Virus record (IMG/VR): IMGVR_UViG_3300044631_002111
Location: 1 to 57,691 of that record
DNA from: a virus
Strand: one strand, 5' to 3'
Length of the DNA: 57,691 nt
Position 1 is the stretch's first letter. The number at the start of each line of letters is the position of its first letter. The position numbers and the translations under genes are program-made. This document shows positions 49,682-57,212 of the stretch, piece by piece. The notes under the pieces were generated by a model that did not search any database, was not told the origin of the DNA, and saw only the letters and a list, made by a program, of their open reading frames with translations.

Positions 49682-49855
49682 ATGAAGAAGAAATCCCCAA
49701 AGCAGGGACAACCCCTCAATTCAACCGGACAGAAATGCACCTGCCGCAAAGGCGTTGAACGCAACAACTGCCCCCACTGCGAAGGCACAGGATGGCGCAT
49801 CAATTTCCGCGCTGTGTTCTTCAACTTCCTATCCGAACTCGACGAATACCAATGA
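49682..49855 (+). CDS. 57-residue zinc-finger protein (DnaJ-type CxC/CxxCxG)
   Basis: The motif CTCRKG-x5-CPHCEGTGW resembles one half of a DnaJ-type zinc finger (C-x-C ... C-x2-C-x-G-x-G). The protein has a basic N-terminus and a helical end (VFFNFLSELDEYQ). The stop overlaps the next ATG. Confidence 0.55.
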   Translation: MKKKSPKQGQPLNSTGQKCTCRKGVERNNCPHCEGTGWRINFRAVFFNFLSELDEYQ

Positions 49856-50316
49856 GCAAAAAACTCACCAAGAAAGCTCTGTTGCAGAAGGCCAAAGCCC
49901 GACTCATGGGCGACGAACCGACTGCTGCCGAGATGTTCCTCCTCGCCCACAAGTTGGGGATAAAGTCTGCCAAGATCGAATTCAGCGGTTCCGGTGACGA
50001 CGGCGATTACTACGACCCAGAATACGAAGGCGGCGAAGACCCCAAGATCACAGACGCCAGCGGCAACTGGGTCCCCAACCCCAAGTATGGGGAAGACCAC
50101 CAACGCTTGGACAAAATGGTCCAAGAGACGGCGGAGAACTGGGTCCAAAGCACCGACGTCGATTGGTATAACAACGAAGGCGGCGGAGGTAACGTCGCGT
50201 TCGACTTCAAGACCGGCGGAGTGACCGGATACATCTTCCAATACGAGCAGGTCGAACACGAAGCCGCTAGCGGGGAGTGGAACCTGCTCGAAGACAAAGA
50301 AGAGGGGGACGAGTAA
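49852..50316 (+). CDS. Acidic protein, possibly DUF6878-like
   Basis: The protein has 154 residues: helical basic N-terminus (KKALLQKAKARLMGD), then LGIKSAKIEFSGSGDDGDYY and a very acidic Gly/Asp/Glu-rich remainder. The IEFSGSGDDGD pattern recalls DUF6878. Coupled to both neighbours by overlaps (ATGA and TAATG). Function unknown. Confidence 0.58.
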   Translation: MSKKLTKKALLQKAKARLMGDEPTAAEMFLLAHKLGIKSAKIEFSGSGDDGDYYDPEYEGGEDPKITDASGNWVPNPKYGEDHQRLDKMVQETAENWVQSTDVDWYNNEGGGGNVAFDFKTGGVTGYIFQYEQVEHEAASGEWNLLEDKEEGDE

Positions 50317-50675
50317 TGTCGCACCCCTACCACCACGCCGTTTCCTCTGCCAAGAAGTGGGGAGGAAAGGCCGAGGACTACCAGAAGATTCACGACTGGT
50401 TCGACCAGTCGAAATCATTCTATGCCGACTGGCGGCATCGCGCCCTTCGCCACCACGCGGAGGGCATTTTTATGTGCGAGTCCATCTTCGGCGTCACCCT
50501 CACCAACTCGCTCGGCCAGGAGATTCCTGTCCGTTTGATCGGCGAGCAACACGTCCGCGAGGACTTGGGCCGGATACCCAGCGTCCAAGACTGGCTCTCC
50601 AACATCACAAGTGTGCCGTGGATGCGGCACACCCCTAAAGAAGATCAACCACAACCAGTATCCGATATCGGATAA
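50316..50675 (+). CDS. DUF6915-like protein
   Basis: The protein has 119 residues: HPYHHAVSSAKKWGGKAEDY, HDWFDQSKSFYADWRHRALR, HHAEGIFMCESIFG and GEQHVREDLGRIPSVQDWL. This order of conserved His/Trp/Arg blocks matches a phage family (DUF6915) of unknown function. Its stop lies in palindrome 9 and the last residues are V-S-D-I-G. Confidence 0.72.
   Translation: MSHPYHHAVSSAKKWGGKAEDYQKIHDWFDQSKSFYADWRHRALRHHAEGIFMCESIFGVTLTNSLGQEIPVRLIGEQHVREDLGRIPSVQDWLSNITSVPWMRHTPKEDQPQPVSDIG
50659..50674. promoter_or_regulatory. Long palindrome copy 9
   Basis: TATCCGATATCGGATA; the TAA stop of the DUF6915-like gene overlaps its right end. It is 36 bp before the next ATG. Confidence 0.88.
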
Positions 50676-50710
50676 GTCACCACACCAACAACAAACTAAC
50701 TCAAATAAGT

Positions 50711-51856
50711 ATGAGCACTAACCTAACAACCGAAGAAATCGCGGACAAGATCCGCTCCTCTGCCCTGCTGGTATCTCTCCAGCTCGGCTCCTACAACCCC
50801 GTCAAGACCGACAAGACCGAGAGCCGCAAGGTCTCTTCGTCGCACGGCATCAACGACCCGAAGCTGATGAAGGTCCAGAAACACACGCTGCCCACGGCTG
50901 GCGTGCTCGACGACATCGGCAAGCTCGACACCAAGATCCGCGCTGCTGTTGACAAGTATACCGCTCCGTTTGCTCGGGGCATTGGTCTGCTTCCGGCCAT
51001 CAAGTTCTTCGACCTGCGCAAAGAAGTTAATGCGCTCTTCGACGAACGCGCCACCATGGTCAAGCGATTGGCCGATGAATACTCGATCTACTTGGACGGC
51101 GCGAAACGCAGCCTCAACGGCGCCTTCAAGGACGACGACTACCCTCCGGTCACCGACGTTGTCTCGCGCTTCTACGCCAAGCTCGACAGCTTCGCCATCG
51201 CCAACCCCAAGGACGCGCGCCTCGGAGTGCTCGGCGAAATCGCGGAGCAGATCCAAGCCGCGCAAGCCGACACCCTCAACGACAAGTTGTCCACAGTCGT
51301 GCCCTACCTGCGTGAGCTTCTGCTCAAGGCCCTCTGCCACCAGTCGGCCATCTTGCAGAACCCCGACGCCAAGCTCTACGAAACTACTTTCACGAACGTG
51401 CTGGAAGCCGCGGAGCAAGCCGAACATCTCAACATGTTGGGCGACGAACAGATCATCAACGCCGTCTTCGCCATCCGTGACCGGCTCGACCGGACCAAGG
51501 ATCAGGTGAAGGACGACGACCACATGCGCAAAATGATGTGTCCAAAGGCACAGGCAAGGCCAAAGCCAAGAAGTCCGTGGCCCCTGCCGCGCCGCTTCCC
51601 GAACCTCCTGCCGAGATCATCGTGCCCGATCTGGCCGAGGAGGATGAGCCGATTGATGAGCCGATTTCCTCCGCAGAAGTTGCGGAGATTGAACCGGAAA
51701 TCTCCGCAGAAGTGGAGACGACCGAAACCAAGGCGTCCTTCGACGCTGATGCCATGCTGGCCAAACTCGGCTGGTAGGTATCATACACCACACCAACAAC
51801 ATAACCTAGAAAATCAAACATCATGCAAACGATCGAAGTCACAACATCCCAACTGA
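50711..51856 (+). CDS. Helical protein with probable frame disruption near residue 275
   Basis: The frame from ATG 50711 gives a convincing 275-residue protein, mostly helical (LDTKIRAAVDKYTAPFARGI, ALFDERATMVKRLADEYSIY, LLGDEQIINAVFAIRDRL-like end). After about 51,537 the same frame becomes Pro/Arg/Ser-rich without structure and runs into the MoxR gene. A sensible acidic tail is in the -1 frame (51538-51777). A frameshift, natural or technical, or a separate overlapping gene would explain this. Function unknown; located before MoxR, so perhaps its partner. Confidence 0.6.
   Translation: MSTNLTTEEIADKIRSSALLVSLQLGSYNPVKTDKTESRKVSSSHGINDPKLMKVQKHTLPTAGVLDDIGKLDTKIRAAVDKYTAPFARGIGLLPAIKFFDLRKEVNALFDERATMVKRLADEYSIYLDGAKRSLNGAFKDDDYPPVTDVVSRFYAKLDSFAIANPKDARLGVLGEIAEQIQAAQADTLNDKLSTVVPYLRELLLKALCHQSAILQNPDAKLYETTFTNVLEAAEQAEHLNMLGDEQIINAVFAIRDRLDRTKDQVKDDDHMRKMMCPKAQARPKPRSPWPLPRRFPNLLPRSSCPIWPRRMSRLMSRFPPQKLRRLNRKSPQKWRRPKPRRPSTLMPCWPNSAGRYHTPHQQHNLENQTSCKRSKSQHPN
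51538..51777 (+). CDS. Acidic C-terminal part or separate small gene
   Basis: GTG start in the -1 frame of the 50711 gene. The 79 residues start basic (KGTGKAKAKKS), continue Pro/Glu/Ile-rich and acidic (EPPAEIIVPDLAEEDEPIDE), and end ADAMLAKLGW. This looks like a natural C-terminal tail. No stop-coupled start is present, which makes a fusion with the upstream frame attractive. Confidence 0.5.
   Translation: MSKGTGKAKAKKSVAPAAPLPEPPAEIIVPDLAEEDEPIDEPISSAEVAEIEPEISAEVETTETKASFDADAMLAKLGW
51777..51789 (+). promoter_or_regulatory. Dyad element before moxR-like gene
   Basis: GGTATCATACACC (one mismatch) followed by ACACC overlaps the last base of the upstream stop and is 33 bp before the ATPase ATG. 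AACCTAGAAAA follows in the leader. Confidence 0.55.
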
Positions 51857-52836
51857 AAACCGTCCTCAAGGACTGCCGTGCCGCCAAGCTCAACCCCTTC
51901 ATCCAAGGTCAGCCGGGGGTCGGCAAGTCCGCTGTCGTCAACGAGTTCGCCCGTGAGGAGAACTCCGAGTTCATCGACGTCCGCTTGGCCTACTTCGGCC
52001 CGCAGGACTTCGGCTACCCCTACCTCCACGTCAACGAGGACGGCACCAAGACTATGCGCGTCAGCCGCCCCTCGTTCTGGCCGACCACCGAGAACTCGGT
52101 GATCGCCTACGAGGAGTTCAACACCTGCTCCAAGAACGTGCAGAACTGCTCGTTGCAGTTGTTCCATGACCGCCGCCTCAACGACCACCACCTGCCGGAG
52201 GGCACGTTCCAAGTGCTGCTCGGCAATCGTGCCGAGGACCGCGTCAACATCGAGAAGCTCTCGTCCGCGGTCATCAACCGCATCGTCAACATCCGAGTCC
52301 GCCTCGACTTGGATTCGTGGATCAAGTGGGCGCAGAAACATGACGTTGACTCTCTGGTCATCGCCTTCCTGCGCTTCCGCCCCGACTTGTTGACGACATT
52401 CAACGGAGCCAAGTGGGACGGCGTGAGCAACTTCGCCTCGCCCCGCACATGGGAGAAGGCGGGCAACATCATCTCGGTGTCCACCGACCGCCACGTCCGC
52501 CACGCCCTCTTGCAGGGTGCGCTCGGTGACGGCGCTGCTGCCGAGTTCCTCGGCTTCCTCGCCGTCTACGAGAAGCTGCCCGACTTGGACGGCGTGCTGC
52601 TCAACCCGAACAAGGCTCCGGTCCCGACTGACCCTGCCACCATCTGGGCTACTTGTGCTGGCCTGTCCAAGCGCGTCAAGCCCAAGACCATGCCCAACTT
52701 CCTCACCTACCTCGACCGACTCCCCAAGGAGTTCTCGATGTTCGGGGTCAAGACGGCGGTCAACCAGAACAAGGCGCTCATGAATACCCCCTCGTTCGTG
52801 ACGTGGGTCACCGACAACCAAGAGGCGTTCAACTAA
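51823..52836 (+). CDS. MoxR-type AAA+ ATPase
   Basis: The protein has 337 residues. Walker A GQPGVGKS (about 29-36), Walker B-type VIAYEEFN (about 92-99), sensor 1 LLGNRAED, and a downstream arginine-containing VINRIVNIRVRL fit MoxR/GvpN-like ATPases. The C-terminal domain is helical. Such proteins act as chaperone-like motors and are nearly always paired with a VWA protein, as here. Phage targets are unknown. Palindrome 10 separates it from its partner gene. Confidence 0.82.
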   Translation: MQTIEVTTSQLKTVLKDCRAAKLNPFIQGQPGVGKSAVVNEFAREENSEFIDVRLAYFGPQDFGYPYLHVNEDGTKTMRVSRPSFWPTTENSVIAYEEFNTCSKNVQNCSLQLFHDRRLNDHHLPEGTFQVLLGNRAEDRVNIEKLSSAVINRIVNIRVRLDLDSWIKWAQKHDVDSLVIAFLRFRPDLLTTFNGAKWDGVSNFASPRTWEKAGNIISVSTDRHVRHALLQGALGDGAAAEFLGFLAVYEKLPDLDGVLLNPNKAPVPTDPATIWATCAGLSKRVKPKTMPNFLTYLDRLPKEFSMFGVKTAVNQNKALMNTPSFVTWVTDNQEAFN

Positions 52837-52840
52837 CCAC

Positions 52841-52858
52841 TTATCCGATATCGGATAA
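52841..52858. promoter_or_regulatory. Long palindrome copy 10
   Basis: TTATCCGATATCGGATAA, 4 bp after the ATPase stop and 19 bp before the VWA-like ATG. No further copy is seen to the right. Confidence 0.88.
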
Positions 52859-52877
52859 GACAACCCATCAATAAGTT

Positions 52878-54197
52878 ATGAGCAAAGCATCAGACTTAGT
52901 CAGCCAAGCAGTCACCACGATTGTCTTGGACCACCCATTCTTCGCCACGCTGCTTCTCCAGATGCCGCGTATCGAAGACTCATCCATCCCGACTGCTTGC
53001 ACCAACGGGGTCCACATCCGCTACAACCCCACGTTCATCGAGTCGCTTACCCCGTCCGAGATCGCCGGATTGTTGGCGCATGAGGTCCTGCACCCTGCAC
53101 TCGGGCATCTCAAGCGACTACCTCCCAACAAGTTGGGCAACATCGCTGGCGACTTCGCCATCAACAACTTCCTTGATTCCTACAACAAGGAAGCCGGTGC
53201 GCGCCGCCTCGACCTGCCCGCTGGCGGTTGTCTCGACCACAAGTATGACGATATGAGTTGTGAGGAGATCCTCGCTGATCTGCTACGCAACCAACCGCCC
53301 GAACCTCCGGTCCCCACAAATCCTGGGGAAGAGGAAAGCGAGGGCGAGGGCGAAGGTGACGGCGACGGCCAAGGCGAAGGCAAGCCCGACCCCAACGGCA
53401 AATCCGGCAAGGGCAAGGGCAAGGGCAAAGGCAAAGGCAAAGGCTCCGAACCAGACGGCGGCTCCGGCCAAGACGACCCCCGCACCCAAGACGAGGGCGG
53501 CTGGGGCGAGTTCGAGGAGCAGGCTGGCTCCGAGGAGTTGTCCTCCGACGAGATGGCAAGCGAGTGGGAGCGGCGTGTTATCCAAGCAGCGACTGCTTGC
53601 AAGATGCAGGGCAAACTGCCCGGCTGCGTCGAAGCCCTACTCGACGACATCCTCGACCCCGATATCCCGTGGGAGCAGTTGTTGCAGCGGTTCTTCGACC
53701 AGACTTCTGCCAACGACTACTCGTGGCGCAAGCCGGATCGCCGGTTCTTGCCGCAGGACATCATCATTCCTGACCTGCACGACGAGACGCTCGGCGAAGT
53801 TGTAGTAGCAGTTGATACTAGCGGCTCCATCTTCTCCGATCCCGAGGCGCTCGCCTCATTCCAAGGCGCAGTCAACTCGCTCTTGGAAGGCTCCAAGCCG
53901 ACCAAGACCCACGTCATCTACTGCGACGCGGCGGTGCAAGGTAAGCCCGACGAGTCCTTCGACGGCGCTCCGATCAAGATCACTCCGCGTGGCGGTGGCG
54001 GCACCGACTTCCGTCCGGTTGGAGAATACATCGCGAAGCACAACATCACGCCTCGCGTCTGCATCTATCTCACCGACTTGTTCGGTGAGTTCCCCGACAC
54101 CGAATGGCCGTTCCCGACCATCTGGTGCGTCTACGGCAACCCCAATGGCGTCGCCCCCTTCGGCGACACCGTTCACATCAAACCTAAAAAGAAATAA
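52878..54197 (+). CDS. DUF2201/VWA-like metallopeptidase protein, MoxR partner
   Basis: The protein has 439 residues. N-terminal zinc-peptidase-like motif LLAHEVLHPALGHLKR (HExxH plus third His, about 67-80). A long acidic then Gly/Lys-rich linker (about 150-205) follows. The C-terminal VWA-like domain has a MIDAS-type VAVDTSGSI (about 308-316), a Gly-rich RGGGGTDF and YLTDLFGEFP. This is the DUF2201 plan. MoxR-VWA pairs assemble or remodel protein complexes; the target here is unknown. Confidence 0.82.
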   Translation: MSKASDLVSQAVTTIVLDHPFFATLLLQMPRIEDSSIPTACTNGVHIRYNPTFIESLTPSEIAGLLAHEVLHPALGHLKRLPPNKLGNIAGDFAINNFLDSYNKEAGARRLDLPAGGCLDHKYDDMSCEEILADLLRNQPPEPPVPTNPGEEESEGEGEGDGDGQGEGKPDPNGKSGKGKGKGKGKGKGSEPDGGSGQDDPRTQDEGGWGEFEEQAGSEELSSDEMASEWERRVIQAATACKMQGKLPGCVEALLDDILDPDIPWEQLLQRFFDQTSANDYSWRKPDRRFLPQDIIIPDLHDETLGEVVVAVDTSGSIFSDPEALASFQGAVNSLLEGSKPTKTHVIYCDAAVQGKPDESFDGAPIKITPRGGGGTDFRPVGEYIAKHNITPRVCIYLTDLFGEFPDTEWPFPTIWCVYGNPNGVAPFGDTVHIKPKKK

Positions 54198-54199
54198 CC

Positions 54200-54856
54200 A
54201 TGAAAACGAACAAACCTAAAAAATACCAATACAACTGCCATCTCATCGACGCTTGGCTCACCGATCAACTCCCGCCCGAAGGCGGATACTACACCGGAAG
54301 CAGCACCTACTTGGAGTGTGATGCCACCCACTTCTGGGCCGGAGAGGACCAAGCGTTCTTGCTCGCTCTCAAGCATCCGAAAGCCTTGCTGCTCAGTCCG
54401 GTGGCCGACATTCCGTTCACCGGAGCGGTGTGCGATGCCTCTCGCATGGTGGCGGCAAGTTATACCGAGTCCCGAGAAATTCGGTTTTTGTTGCCAAAGA
54501 ACGAACGTCAAAAGAACTGGGAAATGTATCGGATCGAAAAGCGGCCCCCTATAGGCATCCCGACGTTGTTCGTCCCCCGTCTGCGCGAAGACATGGCCAA
54601 CATGTTTTTGGAGATGCTGCTTCCGTCTGTCCACAAATACTACGACCGCGCATTCCAGAAACATTTCGCGGCCCGATCACACGGGGCCTCCAACCATTTG
54701 CTCGGCTACTATGCGGGGTATTATCGGGACTCCGACCAACACTCGGCCCCTGTCGCCCGTGTAAAGAAAACCTTCGCGGCCCTCAACCTTCCCTTCAAGG
54801 AAGAATGGAACCAGATGGCCCTGCTGCTCACCGCCAAGAAGCGGCTCGCTGCTTAA
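54200..54856 (+). CDS. 218-residue protein of unknown function ending in RLAA
   Basis: Soluble mixed alpha/beta protein with YQYNCHLIDAWLTDQLPPEG, ALLLSPVADIPFTGAVCDAS and a helical C-terminal half. It starts 2 bp after the VWA-like gene and may be part of the same unit. The C-terminus KKRLAA is degron-like. No family is recognised. Confidence 0.62.
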   Translation: MKTNKPKKYQYNCHLIDAWLTDQLPPEGGYYTGSSTYLECDATHFWAGEDQAFLLALKHPKALLLSPVADIPFTGAVCDASRMVAASYTESREIRFLLPKNERQKNWEMYRIEKRPPIGIPTLFVPRLREDMANMFLEMLLPSVHKYYDRAFQKHFAARSHGASNHLLGYYAGYYRDSDQHSAPVARVKKTFAALNLPFKEEWNQMALLLTAKKRLAA

Positions 54857-54886
54857 CCCGAAACAAACAACGAAAGAACTACTGAT

Positions 54887-55429
54887 ATGGAAACAACAAC
54901 TACACCAAAACGAAAAGCCCCCACCAAAGCCGAGGCCATGAAGGCCCTCGTCGAACTGGAGCGCAAGCTCATGGTCAAAGAGAACGATGAGGCTGCGGTT
55001 GCGAAGCAACTCGCCTTAGAGGAGTTGAAGCAAGCAACTTTGCAATACGTCTTGGAGAATCTCGACGCTCTCAAGGCCCAGCTTCATGTAGACGTTAACT
55101 TTTGGCGGCTAAAGGCTGGCGTTGGCTTCAACGTCGACTCCAAGGACAAAGACGACGGAGGGCTACCGATGCCGCCCCACCTCAAGAAGCTGCATAAAAA
55201 GTGGAATGAGATCGAAGAGCGACCCAACGGATACAACGTCGAGCACCTGGCGGAAAAAGAAATTCGCAAACGTATCGAGGACAAGTTGAAGAGAATCAGT
55301 CCCGATGCCGTGATCAACGGCGCCAACTGCGCCCAAGTCGAGCGCACCCCTGTCGTCAAGGAATACCTCACCGAGTTCCTTGCATCCCTGACCAAGGCAT
55401 CCAAAGCCGCCGAGCGGCTTGCTGCTTAA
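54887..55429 (+). CDS. Helical protein of unknown function ending in RLAA
   Basis: The protein has 180 residues, charged and helical (MKALVELERKLMVKENDEAA, EKEIRKRIEDKLKRISPDAV). The last residues are AAERLAA, similar to the previous gene's end. The leader is A/C-rich. The product is not recognised. Confidence 0.6.
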   Translation: METTTTPKRKAPTKAEAMKALVELERKLMVKENDEAAVAKQLALEELKQATLQYVLENLDALKAQLHVDVNFWRLKAGVGFNVDSKDKDDGGLPMPPHLKKLHKKWNEIEERPNGYNVEHLAEKEIRKRIEDKLKRISPDAVINGANCAQVERTPVVKEYLTEFLASLTKASKAAERLAA

Positions 55430-55431
55430 CC

Positions 55432-55444
55432 GGTATCACATACC
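55432..55444 (+). promoter_or_regulatory. GGTAT-N3-ATACC dyad element
   Basis: A perfect copy, GGTATCACATACC followed by ACAACT, 2 bp after a stop and 19 bp before the next ATG. Confidence 0.62.
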
Positions 55445-55463
55445 ACAACTTAACAATAAACTT

Positions 55464-56057
55464 ATGAAACACTATTATACTAACTACGACGATCTCGCCG
55501 AGGCTTGGGTCAAAGGCGAAGTAGACGGCGAGATTTACACCGCCAAGCGCCGGATGTATGCGACGGAGGACGCCATCTATTCGTATGGCTCCCACTTCTG
55601 CATCGCACGGCGTTGGCGATCAGTCGGTCGCAAGAACGCCCACTTCTTGCTCACCGAGCGCCGATACAGCAATACGACCGAGACCCATAAAAGTGCGGTC
55701 TATAGCAACCTGCCCGACAGCAGAACCATCCTGCTGCCGCAAGTAGATAACTTACACGCATACGGACTGGTCAACGGAACGGACGAGGACCTGAGCAAGG
55801 CGGTCTATGAGACGGAGTGCAGTCGTCTGGACAACTTCTTGACCAAATACAATCGGATGCTGCGCCCCTACGAGGAGGAATACTTGTTGGAGCGAGTCCG
55901 CAACTCCTCCGATCTGCTGAACCGCTTCGGCCTCACCCTGCCTGAGCGGCTCACCGACAAAGCGCAGTCTGCGCAAAATCACTGTCACTCGCGCAAATCC
56001 CGAAACGCCGTGCTTGATGCCACCGCTCACGCACGTCACCGGCTACTCGCAGCCTAA
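55464..56057 (+). CDS. 197-residue protein of unknown function ending in LLAA
   Basis: Mixed protein: Tyr-rich N-terminus (HYYTNYDDLAEAWVKGEV), a basic middle (CIARRWRSVGRKNAHFLL) and a helical second half. The end is RHRLLAA. It is the first gene after a dyad element, with an A-rich leader and no clear Shine-Dalgarno. No family is recognised. Confidence 0.6.
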   Translation: MKHYYTNYDDLAEAWVKGEVDGEIYTAKRRMYATEDAIYSYGSHFCIARRWRSVGRKNAHFLLTERRYSNTTETHKSAVYSNLPDSRTILLPQVDNLHAYGLVNGTDEDLSKAVYETECSRLDNFLTKYNRMLRPYEEEYLLERVRNSSDLLNRFGLTLPERLTDKAQSAQNHCHSRKSRNAVLDATAHARHRLLAA

Positions 56058-56063
56058 CTACGT

Positions 56064-56252
56064 ATGAATAAATCTCTTATCTACCAAAGCGCGGCCCACT
56101 TCAACGCCACGCACGACTACAGCGTCGAGGCAGCACTCATGCTCTCGTCGGCCGTCGTTCGCCATGCCCACCAAGTCCAGTTGGCACGGAAAGAAGCGGC
56201 CGATCCGCAGCTAACCCTGCCTCTGGACCTACACGAAACACCGCTGCCATGA
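56064..56252 (+). CDS. 62-residue protein of unknown function
   Basis: Helical: YSVEAALMLSSAVVRHAHQV and QLARKEAADPQL, Pro/Leu-rich end. It lies 6 bp after one gene and overlaps the next by 4 bp (ATGA). Confidence 0.55.
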   Translation: MNKSLIYQSAAHFNATHDYSVEAALMLSSAVVRHAHQVQLARKEAADPQLTLPLDLHETPLP

Positions 56253-56950
56253 GAACTATAGAAACAAAAGTCTACACGTTCGACGAGTTGTCAGACTCCG
56301 CAAAACAAAAAGCCTTAGACAAGCATCGGTATATGGAAGTCGAATACCCCGAATGGTGGGACTGCACCTACGACGACTTCTTAGAACAAGTCGCCCTCAA
56401 AGGGTATTCGGTCGCCTACAAGGATATAAACTTCAGCGGCTTTTGTTGCCAAGGCGACGGCGCCTGCTTTCGCGGCCGCGTCCACAAAACGCACGAAGAA
56501 ATCCTCGCCCTGTTACCCTGCGACCTTGCCGCCAAGCTCAAATTCATCGGCTCCAAGCTGCGGTTGCTCGGGGAAGATGTGCGCCTAGACGACCTGTCTT
56601 GCGACTTCACGTTGGAAACCTCTGGTCGCTACTCCCACAGCAGCGCCATGCGGATCGACAACGTGTATCCGAATCACGGTCCTTGGAGTCGATGCCAGCC
56701 CGATACCTGCACCTGTTATCCGGAGTGGCCGGGGCTTTGTGACGAGCTGGAGGAACTCCACGGACTCGTGGAGGATGCGCTACACAGCACAGAGTTGCAG
56801 AGCGCTCTTCTAGAAGAAGCCCGCGATCTTGCCGACGAATTATATAAAAGTCTGGAGCAAGAACACGAGTATCTCACGAGCGACGAGTATATCGCCGAGA
56901 GGCTCCGCGATAGGGATGACGAGTTCACCGAAGACGGCGCGTCCCTTTAA
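56249..56950 (+). CDS. Acidic phage protein with conserved N-terminus (unknown function)
   Basis: The protein has 233 residues. The start, TKVYTFDELSDSAKQKALDK, followed by EWWDCTYDDFLEQ, belongs to a common but uncharacterised phage/plasmid family that begins with this K-V-Y-x-F-x-E-L-S motif. The middle has a Cys-rich stretch (FCCQGDGACFRG). The C-terminus is an acidic helix (EEARDLADELYKSLEQEHEY). Function unknown. Confidence 0.65.
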   Translation: MRTIETKVYTFDELSDSAKQKALDKHRYMEVEYPEWWDCTYDDFLEQVALKGYSVAYKDINFSGFCCQGDGACFRGRVHKTHEEILALLPCDLAAKLKFIGSKLRLLGEDVRLDDLSCDFTLETSGRYSHSSAMRIDNVYPNHGPWSRCQPDTCTCYPEWPGLCDELEELHGLVEDALHSTELQSALLEEARDLADELYKSLEQEHEYLTSDEYIAERLRDRDDEFTEDGASL

Positions 56951-56952
56951 CC

Positions 56953-56965
56953 GGTATCTCATACC
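56953..56965 (+). promoter_or_regulatory. GGTAT-N3-ATACC dyad element
   Basis: A perfect copy, GGTATCTCATACC followed by ACAACT, 2 bp after a stop and 20 bp before the next ATG. AAGGA lies close to that ATG. Confidence 0.62.
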
Positions 56966-56985
56966 ACAACTACGAAAGGAAACCA

Positions 56986-57186
56986 ATGAATAAGAAAATA
57001 CAGGAAACCTATGACCTCGCCGTGCGCGAGGTGCTGGCCGACTTGTCGGTCATGGATGAGGACGACGAGTGCTACACGCTCTCCGTCGATAAGAACATCT
57101 ACGACAACTTCATCGAGGCAACCCACGCGCTATCCAACGAGAGAGCAAAGGTTTTGCGCCGACGCAAGGCCGTCAAGAAACACTGA
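56986..57186 (+). CDS. 66-residue acidic/basic protein of unknown function
   Basis: Helical: TYDLAVREVLADLSVMDEDD, then a basic end (NERAKVLRRRKAVKKH). AAGGA ribosome-binding site. It follows a dyad element as the first gene of its unit. Confidence 0.6.
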   Translation: MNKKIQETYDLAVREVLADLSVMDEDDECYTLSVDKNIYDNFIEATHALSNERAKVLRRRKAVKKH

Positions 57187-57212
57187 CCCCTCAACGAAAG
57201 GAAAACACACCT

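Noticed and set aside
51814-52863. Long minus-strand ORF of 349 residues
   Set aside because: It is antisense to the MoxR-like gene and includes palindrome translation at its start; no domain or ribosome-binding site.
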